A DNA stretch of 24,206 bases, taken from positions 1-24,206 of the IMG/VR virus record IMGVR_UViG_3300042881_001722. One strand, written 5' to 3'. Every line of letters starts with the position of its first letter. Position 1 is the stretch's first letter. The stretch is from a virus. This document shows positions 11,895 to 19,123 of the stretch, piece after piece. Position numbers and translations under genes: made by a program. The notes below the pieces were generated by a model. The model saw only the letters and a program-made list of their open reading frames with translations. It did not search any database and was not told where the DNA came from.

Positions 11895-13413
11895 ATTAAC
11901 ACAGGTTCGGCCAAACCCGAACAACCCCCGTGTCATTCGGGATGAGAAGTTTGCCAAGTTAAAGCAGTCAATTATTGACTTTCCTGAAATGTTGGAAAAG
12001 CGGCCATTGGTTTGCTATACCGAGGGAGAACATTACATAGTGCTGGGTGGCAATATGCGACTGAAAGCATTATCGGACATCGGAGCAAAGGAGATACCGA
12101 TTATTTTGGCAGACGAATGGACAGAGGAACAACGGGCGCAGTTCCTGATTAAGGACAACGTGGGCTTCGGTGAGTGGGATTGGAACACACTTGCAAACGA
12201 ATGGGATGCGGATAAGCTGACTGAGTGGGGTTTGGATTTGCCACCAATGGATGCAATCGAATTGGAAGCAGAAGAAGATAACTACGAGATGCCCGATGAA
12301 TTGCAGACCGATATTGTGCTGGGTGATTTATTTGAAATTGGTGAGCATAGGTTGCTTTGTGGGGATAGTACGGATAGCGACCAAGTGGCAAAGTTGATGA
12401 ATGGACAGAAAGCTGATATGGCACACAACGACCCTCCTTATGGAATGAAAAAAGAAAAAGATGGGGTATTAAATGACAATCTCAACTATGATGATTTGTT
12501 AGATTTTAACAGGGAATGGATTGCTTTACAATTTATGCACCTGAAAGAAAACGGGAGCTGGTATTGTTGGGGTATTGACGAACCGCTTATGGATATTTAT
12601 AGCGGTATTTTGAAACCATATATTAAAGAACAGAAGGCAACATTTAGGAACTTGATAACATGGAATAAAGGTGGATTTGGAAGTGGTGGGGGTACGGGAG
12701 TAGGTCAAGCAATACAAAGAAGTTTTTTCCCAGGTGATGAAAAGTGTTTATTTGTTATGTTAGGGGTTCAAGGATTTAATAATAATTCAGATAATTATTT
12801 TGAAGGATTTGAACCAATAAGAAATTGGTTAATTAAAGAAAAAGAAAAAAGCGGATTAACAAATGAACAATTAACAAAATTAACCGCAACAACCCATACT
12901 CATTATTGGAGTAAAAGCCAATGGGCATTCCCTACAAAAGAACATTACAACACAATAAAAGATGCTTCAAATGGAAAAGCATTTGTGAAAGAATATGAGG
13001 AAATTAAAAAAGAATATGAGGAAATTAAAAAAGAATATGAGGAAATTAAAAAAGAATGGTATTCAACACGGGCATACTTTGACAATACACACGATATGAT
13101 GACAAATGTTTGGGAATTTGCAAGGCATAGGAGAGATGGAACGGAAGGTAAACATTCAACACCTAAACCAATACCATTATGTGAAAGAGCAATTAAATCA
13201 AGTTGCCCAGATGATGGATTAGTTTTAGATATGTTTCTTGGTAGTGGTTCAACTATGGTAGCATCACACCAACTTAAACGCAAGTGCTACGGAATGGAAC
13301 TTGACCCGAAATACTGCCAAGTAATTATCGACCGAATGATTAAACTTGACCCGACACTTGAAATCAAACGTAACGGGCAAACTTACAACCGACAAACAAC
13401 CGATGGCCAATAA
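11881..13413 (+). CDS. ParB-domain / DNA methyltransferase fusion, 510 aa
   Basis: Residues 1-95 are a ParB/Srx-like domain (VRPNPNNPRVI; GGNMRLKA at 56-63 in place of GERR). Residues ~140-500 are an N4-cytosine/N6-adenine methyltransferase of the beta order: catalytic DPPYG at 184-188 and the SAM motif DMFLGSGST at 450-458. The region between is the likely target recognition part and carries three EYEEIKK copies (371-391). It would methylate phage or host DNA, guarding against restriction. The middle of the gene (about 12440-13260) is visibly more AT-rich, with more AGA and TTA codons, than its ends. Overlaps both neighbours by 11-14 bases. Confidence 0.9.
   Translation: MQWVKLTQVRPNPNNPRVIRDEKFAKLKQSIIDFPEMLEKRPLVCYTEGEHYIVLGGNMRLKALSDIGAKEIPIILADEWTEEQRAQFLIKDNVGFGEWDWNTLANEWDADKLTEWGLDLPPMDAIELEAEEDNYEMPDELQTDIVLGDLFEIGEHRLLCGDSTDSDQVAKLMNGQKADMAHNDPPYGMKKEKDGVLNDNLNYDDLLDFNREWIALQFMHLKENGSWYCWGIDEPLMDIYSGILKPYIKEQKATFRNLITWNKGGFGSGGGTGVGQAIQRSFFPGDEKCLFVMLGVQGFNNNSDNYFEGFEPIRNWLIKEKEKSGLTNEQLTKLTATTHTHYWSKSQWAFPTKEHYNTIKDASNGKAFVKEYEEIKKEYEEIKKEYEEIKKEWYSTRAYFDNTHDMMTNVWEFARHRRDGTEGKHSTPKPIPLCERAIKSSCPDDGLVLDMFLGSGSTMVASHQLKRKCYGMELDPKYCQVIIDRMIKLDPTLEIKRNGQTYNRQTTDGQ
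12991..13053 (+). repeat. Three perfect 21-bp tandem repeats inside the methyltransferase gene
   Basis: Units at 12991-13011, 13012-13032 and 13033-13053 each encode EYEEIKK. Copy changes would keep frame and alter the length of a charged helix in the target recognition region. Confidence 0.95.
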
Positions 13414-13780
13414 ATTAGACAACCTGAAAAAGGGTGATGGTTTTGATGCTCACCCTGATAGAATTAACAGGAACGGCAGACCAAAAAAGTACGTCACCCT
13501 TTTGAAAGAGCAGGGCTACAAACTTGCCGAAATAAACGACACCATTCAGGCAATGTTGTCAATGGACTTGGATGAACTCAAAGAGGTATGGCATAACCCC
13601 AAAGCAACGGTGCTGGAAAAGACGATTGCTAATGCCATGCGGAAGTCACTTGAAAAGGGCAGCTTGTATTCGATTGAAACACTACTCAGCAGGGTGTACG
13701 GCAAACCAAAAGAAACGGCCGATGTAAACCAGACGGTATCAGGCGAAATCAAAATAACTTTAAATCTCGATGGGCAATAA
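13403..13780 (+). CDS. terS: Small terminase subunit candidate, DUF5681-like, 125 aa
   Basis: ATG 13403 overlaps the methyltransferase stop by 11 bases, giving MANKLDNLKKGDGFDAHPDR. The RINRNGRPKKY segment (about residues 20-30) is the NxxGRP motif of DUF5681 proteins, found as small terminase subunits in Bacteroidota and other phages. The rest is helical (EQGYKLAEINDTIQAMLSMD; EKTIANAMRKSLEKGSLYSI). It would bind the packaging site on phage DNA and pass it to the large subunit, encoded 1.3 kb downstream after two small proteins and a glycosyltransferase. Such a wide gap between the two subunits is uncommon. Confidence 0.65.
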   Translation: MANKLDNLKKGDGFDAHPDRINRNGRPKKYVTLLKEQGYKLAEINDTIQAMLSMDLDELKEVWHNPKATVLEKTIANAMRKSLEKGSLYSIETLLSRVYGKPKETADVNQTVSGEIKITLNLDGQ

Positions 13781-13961
13781 ACAGACAGCAGTTGAATGGC
13801 TACTTGAAAACCTGAAAAATAGTTTATCTATTGAACAGGCAACTGCAATAATAAACAAAGCCAAAGAAATGGAACGGCAACAGATTATGGATGCAGTAAA
13901 TGCCACCATGATTGACGATGACCTGAACGCATACGAATACTTCACAGAAACATACGAATGA
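13770..13961 (+). CDS. Hypothetical acidic helical protein, 63 aa
   Basis: Overlaps the small terminase by 11 bases and the next ORF by four. The N-terminal TAVEWLLENLKNS, a middle IEQATAIINKAKEMERQQI and an acidic end (DDDLNAYEYFTETYE) are of a sort often seen in short proteins of Bacteroidota phages. No function is known. Confidence 0.65.
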   Translation: MGNKQTAVEWLLENLKNSLSIEQATAIINKAKEMERQQIMDAVNATMIDDDLNAYEYFTETYE

Positions 13962-14095
13962 AATATACAGCACAAAGAAGGCGGCTGAAACGCACGAAAG
14001 AAAGGCGCACAATAAAATTACAGGTTGCCTGTCTAAAAATCAAGTCACCCGAAATCAGGCGGCTATTTGCAGAAATAAAGGAGATGATGAAATGA
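13958..14095 (+). CDS. Micro-ORF: strongly basic 45-aa protein
   Basis: MKYTAQRRRLKRTKERRTIK followed by LQVACLKIKSPEIRRL and an acidic-basic end. About one third of residues are Lys or Arg, so it may bind nucleic acid. ATGA overlaps link it to both neighbours (13958-13961 and 14092-14095), and AAGGAG at 14078-14083 inside it serves the glycosyltransferase start. No homologue is recognised. Confidence 0.5.
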   Translation: MKYTAQRRRLKRTKERRTIKLQVACLKIKSPEIRRLFAEIKEMMK

Positions 14096-15150
14096 AAGTA
14101 TTAGCACTTTGGGAAGGCATGGGTGGAGTTGAATACCACCGCCTGTACACACCACTGAAACGATTGCAGATTGATTACCCTGATGACATCACCGTCAGCA
14201 TATCCCAAAACTTTGAACGCAATGGAATACCGCATTTATCTAACTACGACCTTGTCATCTTTAACAGGTGGCTGGGAGAGAACCACTACGAGATACTCCA
14301 CTACTTGGCAAAGAACAATATCAAATACATCGTGGACATTGATGACTATTGGGTATTGCCAAAACACCACCCGACATATAAGTACTTTCGGGAGCATAAA
14401 CTGAAACAGCAGATAATCGATGGCATCAGGTATGCCGATGGTGTGACCACGACCACAGATTATTTGGCCCAAAAGATAGCCAAGTACAATCACAATGTGC
14501 AGGTGCTACCGAATGCCCTTGACCTAACAGATGACCAGTGGCTTTCAACACCGCAGGAAAGGGAATACTTCACATTCGGCTGGGTGGGTGGACTTACGCA
14601 CAGCAATGACATCATGATACTATCGGAAGCAATCGAACGCATCTGCAATGAGCATGACAATGTCCGCTTTGTTTTGTGTGGGTGGATGGCGAATAATTAC
14701 ATTTGGGATAGCATCCTGTATAAGTTCAACGGCAACAACCCGGTACTTCGGCCCCAAGTATTGGTCAGCCATGCACAGCAGCCAAACGAGTACGGCAATT
14801 TCTACCGCCTGTTTGATTGCGCCTTGGCCCCATTGGAACAGAACGAATGGAACAGCTGCAAATCCGAACTGAAAATAATCGAAGCGGCTGCGTATGGGTT
14901 GCCCGTTATTGCATCGGGAGTTGAACCCTACCTGCAACACCTGAATAATGCCGGGGTGAAGTTCTGCCTGAACACACCAGATGAGTGGTATAAAGCCATG
15001 AAACAGGCAATGGAAAGCCAACCGATTGCAACCTATTCACGAGGGGAAGCCAATCAGGTTTACTGCAATCAACACCACAACCTTGAAGCCATAAACAAAG
15101 ACCGATTGGAATTTTATCAATGCACATTAGCTACACCCGGCCATTCGTAA
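14092..15150 (+). CDS. GT4-type (GT-B fold) glycosyltransferase, 352 aa
   Basis: The GT-B layout is clear: the N-terminal Rossmann half ends VDIDDYW (81-87) and VLPNALD (138-144). The C-terminal half starts with FGWVGGLTH (162-170) and carries SELKIIEAAAYGLPVIAS (258-275), the E-x7-E-type sugar-nucleotide site (Glu259, Glu264). It probably transfers a sugar to a surface or phage glycan. It sits between the small terminase region and the large terminase, an unexpected place for a sugar enzyme. Together with the GT9-like protein at 10425 it suggests a glycan modification scheme carried by the phage. The start has AAGGAG eight bases upstream. Confidence 0.85.
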   Translation: MKVLALWEGMGGVEYHRLYTPLKRLQIDYPDDITVSISQNFERNGIPHLSNYDLVIFNRWLGENHYEILHYLAKNNIKYIVDIDDYWVLPKHHPTYKYFREHKLKQQIIDGIRYADGVTTTTDYLAQKIAKYNHNVQVLPNALDLTDDQWLSTPQEREYFTFGWVGGLTHSNDIMILSEAIERICNEHDNVRFVLCGWMANNYIWDSILYKFNGNNPVLRPQVLVSHAQQPNEYGNFYRLFDCALAPLEQNEWNSCKSELKIIEAAAYGLPVIASGVEPYLQHLNNAGVKFCLNTPDEWYKAMKQAMESQPIATYSRGEANQVYCNQHHNLEAINKDRLEFYQCTLATPGHS

Positions 15151-16307
15151 CGGATTACCAACGGGCTATACTTGACAGCCCTGATAGGTACACCGTCACC
15201 GCTGCTGCCACGAAAGTTGGTAAGACAGCAAGTCACATCATTTGGCTGTTTGAACAGGCGTTGAAGCTAAAAGAAAATCAATCCGTCTGGTGGGTTGCAC
15301 CCGTGTATCAACAGGCAGAGATTGCATTCAGGCGAATGCGTAACCAAGTGACCGTGCGTGACTTTTTCAAAGTGAATGAAAGCAAGTTGCGTTTGACATT
15401 GCCAACGGGTGGCATCATTGAATTTAAGTCCGCAGACAAACCCGACAACCTTTATGGTGACGATGTTTATGCAGCCGTGTTTGATGAGTTCACACGGGCG
15501 AGAGAGGATGCGTGGTATGCCCTGCGTTCTACCCTGACCAAAACCGAGGGCAAGGCAAAGCTAATCGGTAACGTAAAGGGCAAAAAGAACTGGGGTTACA
15601 GGTTGAGTGAACGGGCAAGGATGGGTGAGCCGAACTACGGATTTTTTAAGATTACCGCATACGATGCCGTCAATGCTGGTGTCCTGAAACTTGAAGAAGT
15701 GGAACAGGCCAAACGTGACTTGCCGCAGCACATATTTTCCGAGCTGTATCTTGCCGAACCTACCGAGGATGGCAGCAACCCATTTGGATTGAGCTACATT
15801 TCGCAGTGTATTGCACCGATTTCCACCGCACCTGTTGAGTGGTACGGCATTGACCTTGCAAAGTATTCGGACTACACGGTCATAATTGGTTTAGATGCTG
15901 AATACCGTGTCTGCTATTTTGAGCGCTTTCAAAAGGACTGGGCGCAGACAGAACAGCACATCATTCGGGTTGTAGGCCAAACCCCTGCGGCAATAGATAG
16001 CACGGGAGTGGGTGACCCGATTGTGGAGAAAATACAACGGCATTGCCCACGTTCTGTTGGGGTAAAGTTCACATCGGTATCAAAGCAACAGATGATGGAG
16101 CAGTTGACCGCTGATGTTCACGCTGGGCTGATTAAATTTCCCGAAGGAATAATCGCAGATGAGATGCGTAACTTTGAATTTGAACACACGGCAACCGGGT
16201 TGCGGTATTCTGCACCATCAGGGTTGCACGATGACGCAGTTTGTGCGTTGGCACTTGCCCGGTATTGCAGCCAAAAAAATAAGAAAGGGGTGTTTGTCAT
16301 AATATGA
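15120..16307 (+). CDS. terL: Terminase large subunit, 395 aa
   Basis: The ATPase half has a Walker A-type AAATKVGKTAS (28-38) and Walker B VFDEF (120-124). The nuclease half has GIDLA (243-247), AIDSTGVGD (Asp293) and HDDAV (370-374), the three acidic metal-binding points of the RNase H-like fold. It drives DNA into the head and cuts the concatemer. The length is near the lower end for the family. It overlaps the glycosyltransferase by 31 bases; the MHISYTRPFVTDYQRAI start is typical. It is followed by a micro-ORF and then tail-type genes; no portal gene is seen downstream of it within the window. Confidence 0.93.
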   Translation: MHISYTRPFVTDYQRAILDSPDRYTVTAAATKVGKTASHIIWLFEQALKLKENQSVWWVAPVYQQAEIAFRRMRNQVTVRDFFKVNESKLRLTLPTGGIIEFKSADKPDNLYGDDVYAAVFDEFTRAREDAWYALRSTLTKTEGKAKLIGNVKGKKNWGYRLSERARMGEPNYGFFKITAYDAVNAGVLKLEEVEQAKRDLPQHIFSELYLAEPTEDGSNPFGLSYISQCIAPISTAPVEWYGIDLAKYSDYTVIIGLDAEYRVCYFERFQKDWAQTEQHIIRVVGQTPAAIDSTGVGDPIVEKIQRHCPRSVGVKFTSVSKQQMMEQLTADVHAGLIKFPEGIIADEMRNFEFEHTATGLRYSAPSGLHDDAVCALALARYCSQKNKKGVFVII

Positions 16308-16384
16308 AAATACTCTTTACCATAGCCATATACGAAATAATCAAAACAACAGCCATACATTTGTGGTATAAAATAGTAAAATGA
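16304..16384 (+). CDS. Micro-ORF: 26-aa hydrophobic peptide
   Basis: MKILFTIAIYEIIK followed by TTAIHLWYKIVK. It exactly bridges the gap after the large terminase, with ATGA overlaps at both ends (16304-16307 and 16381-16384). It is probably a link in the translational chain and possibly a membrane peptide. Confidence 0.4.
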   Translation: MKILFTIAIYEIIKTTAIHLWYKIVK

Positions 16385-16974
16385 AATTACCAAAGAATTG
16401 GAATGAAATAAGCATAGCGCAGTTTCAAGAATTGCAGCTGCTGACAGAGCCGAGTTTTGACAATCAACTCAAAACATTGTCCATTTTATCAGGAAAAAAA
16501 CTGGACACAATCGAGGAGATGCGCATCGTGGACATCACGGCAGCATTAGCGAAACTTGCATTCATGGCAGAGTTACCTACCGCAAAAAACGTGGGTAGCT
16601 TCCGCATCGGCAACACCCTTTACAAATTCGCAGCCAATCAGCACCACTTACAAGCGCACCAATTTATTATGGTGCAGGACTTGTTTGCAGAAAAAGACAA
16701 GTGGGTGCAAAACTTGCACATGATTATGGCAGCCCTGTGCGTTCCTTACCGGATATTCCCACCCAAACGCAAGGAAGTAAAGACAGATGACTTTGAAAAG
16801 ATTGCAGCGCAGTTTAGGGAACGGATGCCGATTTCATTTGCATACGCCTACACGCTTTTTTTTTCTCTATGCTTGCCGGAATTACTCGAAGCTACCCAAG
16901 TATATTTAGAGCAGGAAGTGGAGAAGTTGAAGAAGATAGCCGAAGAAAAGACCGCCCCGCCATCAGCTGGCTGA
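16381..16974 (+). CDS. Probable tail assembly chaperone (first frame), 197 aa
   Basis: Begins MKLPKNWNEISIAQFQELQL and continues as helical segments; it ends in a coiled coil (VYLEQEVEKLKKIAEEK). This LPKNWNE start and the partner frame that follows resemble the tail chaperone pair of Bacteroidota phages. Chaperones of this kind coat the tape measure before tail polymerisation. There is a nine-T run at 16856-16864 and an AAAAG at 16946-16950, both possible -1 slip sites leading into the next frame. Genes for such chaperones usually precede the tape measure, which here is 5 kb downstream. The role is likely but not proven. Confidence 0.45.
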   Translation: MKLPKNWNEISIAQFQELQLLTEPSFDNQLKTLSILSGKKLDTIEEMRIVDITAALAKLAFMAELPTAKNVGSFRIGNTLYKFAANQHHLQAHQFIMVQDLFAEKDKWVQNLHMIMAALCVPYRIFPPKRKEVKTDDFEKIAAQFRERMPISFAYAYTLFFSLCLPELLEATQVYLEQEVEKLKKIAEEKTAPPSAG

Positions 16975-16976
16975 AA

Positions 16977-17180
16977 ATGGTGGACAACATCGCAGGGGGT
17001 GACCGAACAAAGTGGGATTTCTTTTTGAATATGCCGCTTGTGGAGTTCTTAAACGCAGTCAGTTTCCAAACCGAAAAAGACAGGGCAAGGACAGAAAGAT
17101 TAAACACGGCAGCGCAGTCGGCAAAGTCTGCCAAAGATAGCACCGTTTACAAGATTGCACTTTTGCAAGAAATGTTGTAA
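16977..17180 (+). CDS. Second tail-chaperone frame, 67 aa or C-terminal part of a frameshift fusion
   Basis: From ATG 16977, two bases after the previous stop, the product is MVDNIAGGDRTKWDFFLNMP and onwards with a helical, charged end. The same frame (-1 to the previous gene) is open upstream to beyond the T9 run, and the residues just before the ATG, AISWLK, fit the pattern seen before IAGGD in related proteins, so a -1 frameshift product is plausible. A slip at AAAAG (16946-16950) would give EEK followed by DRPAISWLKMVDNIAGG. Both routes, independent start or frameshift, remain open. Confidence 0.45.
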   Translation: MVDNIAGGDRTKWDFFLNMPLVEFLNAVSFQTEKDRARTERLNTAAQSAKSAKDSTVYKIALLQEML

Positions 17181-17190
17181 GTTTGAAATA

Positions 17191-17270
17191 CCGTTGGTGT
17201 AAGCAGGAATGAATACTGCCTTTGAGTAGCATCTCACTTTTGTGAGGACATGGGTGCAAATCCCATACGG
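17191..17270 (+). other. Multi-hairpin intergenic element with a tRNA T-arm-like hairpin
   Basis: The 133-base gap 17181-17313 holds consecutive hairpins: GCAG/CTGC with a 9-base loop (17203-17219), CTCAC-TTTT-GTGAG (17233-17246) and ATGGG-TGCAAAT-CCCAT (17250-17266, 5-bp stem and 7-base loop like a T arm). Outer CCGT (17191-17194) can pair with ACGG (17267-17270). No proper anticodon arm or 7-bp acceptor is found, so it is not a normal tRNA. Confidence 0.45.
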
Positions 17271-17273
17271 ATG

Positions 17274-17310
17274 AAGCCCCGGCCATTGTGTCGGGGTTTC
17301 TACTTTTATA
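17274..17310 (+). terminator. Hairpin with CTACTTTTATA tail
   Basis: AAGCCCCG (17274-17281) pairs with CGGGGTTT (17292-17299, one G-T pair) over a 10-base loop, followed by CTACTTTTATA (17300-17310). It works as an intrinsic terminator shape for the chaperone unit, and the tail motif lies three bases before the GTG at 17314. Confidence 0.6.
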
Positions 17311-17313
17311 AGT

Positions 17314-17898
17314 GTGAACATTACCAAAGCGCAACTGGATGCAATCAACAAAGGGTTGCTGGACAAGTTCGGAATACCCGACAGCCCCATGCCTAATTCA
17401 TTACTTGCTGACCTTGTTTTAGGTGTGGCTCAAAGATTGGTGGATGCGTTGCGTGAGGACATCACAGCCAAGAAATTAGTCGCTACCAAAAACCTGCGGT
17501 CAAGTGTCAACATCGGTGACTTTCAGGAAAATGCCAACGGAGTGACCGTGCCTATTGAAATGGCGAATTATTATTTGTGGGCTGACCAAGGTAGGCGCAA
17601 AGGCAAAAGACCACCGATTGCATCTATTGAGGAATGGATAAGCGCAAAGGGTATTCCTGTCCGTAAATCAAAAGAGCAAAGCACACAATCAGTTTTAGAA
17701 GCCCGTAAATCTATGGCCATTGCCATTGCCCGTAAAATAGCATCCAAAGGAACTATAAAAAGATTTGGTTACAAGGGTGCGAACTTTATTGACGATGTGT
17801 TGACCCCTGCCAATATCGATGCAATCGCACAGCACTTGGGAGATGCCTTGGGTAAACCCATAACCGCATACGTTACAAGTGAGATTGCCACTACATAG
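17314..17898 (+). CDS. HK97 gp10-like tail or neck completion protein, 194 aa
   Basis: Starts at GTG 17314. The middle segment YYLWADQGRRKGKRPPIASI (from residue ~86) followed by EEWISAKGI and later GYKGANFIDDVL is characteristic of the gp10-like completion proteins, where a Y/W-x-x-G-R segment and the final F-hydrophobic patch are conserved. Such proteins join head and tail or complete the tail tube. A small gap with its own hairpin separates it from the chaperone genes. The assignment is by segment pattern, moderate in strength. Confidence 0.6.
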   Translation: MNITKAQLDAINKGLLDKFGIPDSPMPNSLLADLVLGVAQRLVDALREDITAKKLVATKNLRSSVNIGDFQENANGVTVPIEMANYYLWADQGRRKGKRPPIASIEEWISAKGIPVRKSKEQSTQSVLEARKSMAIAIARKIASKGTIKRFGYKGANFIDDVLTPANIDAIAQHLGDALGKPITAYVTSEIATT

Positions 17899-17921
17899 GT
17901 AGGAGCAAACCTACTTTTTTA
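17897..17921 (+). terminator. Intrinsic terminator-like hairpin before a tail gene
   Basis: GTAGG (17899-17903) pairs with CCTAC (17910-17914), then six Ts (17915-17920). The downstream AGGTAG (17921-17926), just before ATG 17927, can pair with the same CCTAC arm, so two exclusive hairpins are possible. The tail reads CTACTTTTTTA (17911-17921), a variant of the motif before other genes. Confidence 0.6.
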
Positions 17922-17926
17922 GGTAG

Positions 17927-19123
17927 ATGGCAATTACAATCAATACCGAGCCGAACGATGTCGCCCCGGTTTATTCGGATGTTTCATACGTGGTCACTTC
18001 GACCAACTACGCACAGGCAAATTTCAAGTTTATTGCGGTAATCAAAAACGCATCAGGCACGACCATTGCCAAACTGAAAGCACCGATATTCTACGGCACT
18101 ACTGACAAAGGTGTGTTTAACATCAGCCGCATCCTGCAAAACTATGTTACATACGATTTTACCCAAAACCTGACAGCAATCAGCAAGTGCAATAATAGCT
18201 ACCTTGCATACAGCGTGGAATTTGGCGAGGAGTATGGCGGCACTGAATATCTTGCACTTGCATCCGACACGGGTAAATATGTGTGGAATGGCCTGTTTAA
18301 TCTGTACGGAAGCGAAACACCAGACACTTACAAGATAAATGTCACACCCAATTCAGCCAAATTTCTCACACGTGTGCGGCCAAGAATTGTGACCCGTGAG
18401 CAGTACGACTACCTTTATTTTTTGCTGCTCGGTTTTAACATCGAACCAAAGGTGATGGCATACAATGCCGCAGGTTCAGTCATTGCCACAAGTTATTTGA
18501 AACTGCCTTGGACTCCAAGCACAGCAGACACATCACAATTCATGGTTAGATTTGGTGCAGGTGTGGTTCAGTTAAACGCACTCACAGCAGGGGAGTTGAC
18601 ATCGGGAACACCCGGTAGTGTTGTGCCTGTTGGCACGGCATATTACACCATACAATTCACCCAGACGATTGGTGGCAATTTCAGCGAGGTGTACCGCTTT
18701 GATGTGGTGGAAGAATGCAGCAAATATGTGCCGCAATATCTTTACTTCCTGAACCCGTTGGGTGGCTTTGAAAGTGTGCGTTGCAGCATGGCATCACGTG
18801 ACAAATACAGCGTGAGCAGAAAGCAGTTTAAACGCAATAACTACACCCTGACAGGAAACACATTTGCGTATGACAAAACAAAGCATGGGATGACTTCGTA
18901 TGCTACTGAAAAGACAAAGCAAGTGGTGCTGAACACAAACTGGCTGAATGAAACCGAATTTGAATGGCTGCAAGATTTGATTGCTTCGCCTGTGGTTTTC
19001 TTGGGTGACATTCCTGTCAATATCACAGACACCAATTATGAGGTGTTTGATTATATTGATGGCCCGAACAACCTGCAAATTACCGTTGAATATACCGAGC
19101 CGGAAAGGTTGCAAAACGCATGA
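17927..19123 (+). CDS. Phage tail protein (baseplate-type), 398 aa
   Basis: A beta-rich protein with few charged helices, beginning MAITINTEPNDVAPVYSDVS and containing ISRILQNYVTYDF, WNGLFNLYGS, RFDVVEECSKYVPQYLYFLN and PLGGFESVRCS. This pattern is shared among Bacteroidota phage tail proteins encoded between head-completion and tape measure genes. It likely forms part of the tail tip or tube. The stop overlaps the next gene (ATGA at 19120-19123). No enzymatic motif is seen. The tail assignment rests on order and composition. Confidence 0.55.
   Translation: MAITINTEPNDVAPVYSDVSYVVTSTNYAQANFKFIAVIKNASGTTIAKLKAPIFYGTTDKGVFNISRILQNYVTYDFTQNLTAISKCNNSYLAYSVEFGEEYGGTEYLALASDTGKYVWNGLFNLYGSETPDTYKINVTPNSAKFLTRVRPRIVTREQYDYLYFLLLGFNIEPKVMAYNAAGSVIATSYLKLPWTPSTADTSQFMVRFGAGVVQLNALTAGELTSGTPGSVVPVGTAYYTIQFTQTIGGNFSEVYRFDVVEECSKYVPQYLYFLNPLGGFESVRCSMASRDKYSVSRKQFKRNNYTLTGNTFAYDKTKHGMTSYATEKTKQVVLNTNWLNETEFEWLQDLIASPVVFLGDIPVNITDTNYEVFDYIDGPNNLQITVEYTEPERLQNA

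Noticed and set aside
12991-13053. On/off phase variation of the methyltransferase
   Set aside because: The unit is 21 bp, so copy changes keep the reading frame; only length or specificity variation is possible.
12945-13283. Minus-strand frame with repeated SYSFLIS units
   Set aside because: It is the antisense image of the EYEEIKK repeat in the methyltransferase gene.
17191-17270. A functional tRNA gene
   Set aside because: The T-arm-like hairpin is good, but there is no 7-bp acceptor stem, the anticodon arm has no room beside the other stems, and the D loop lacks GG.
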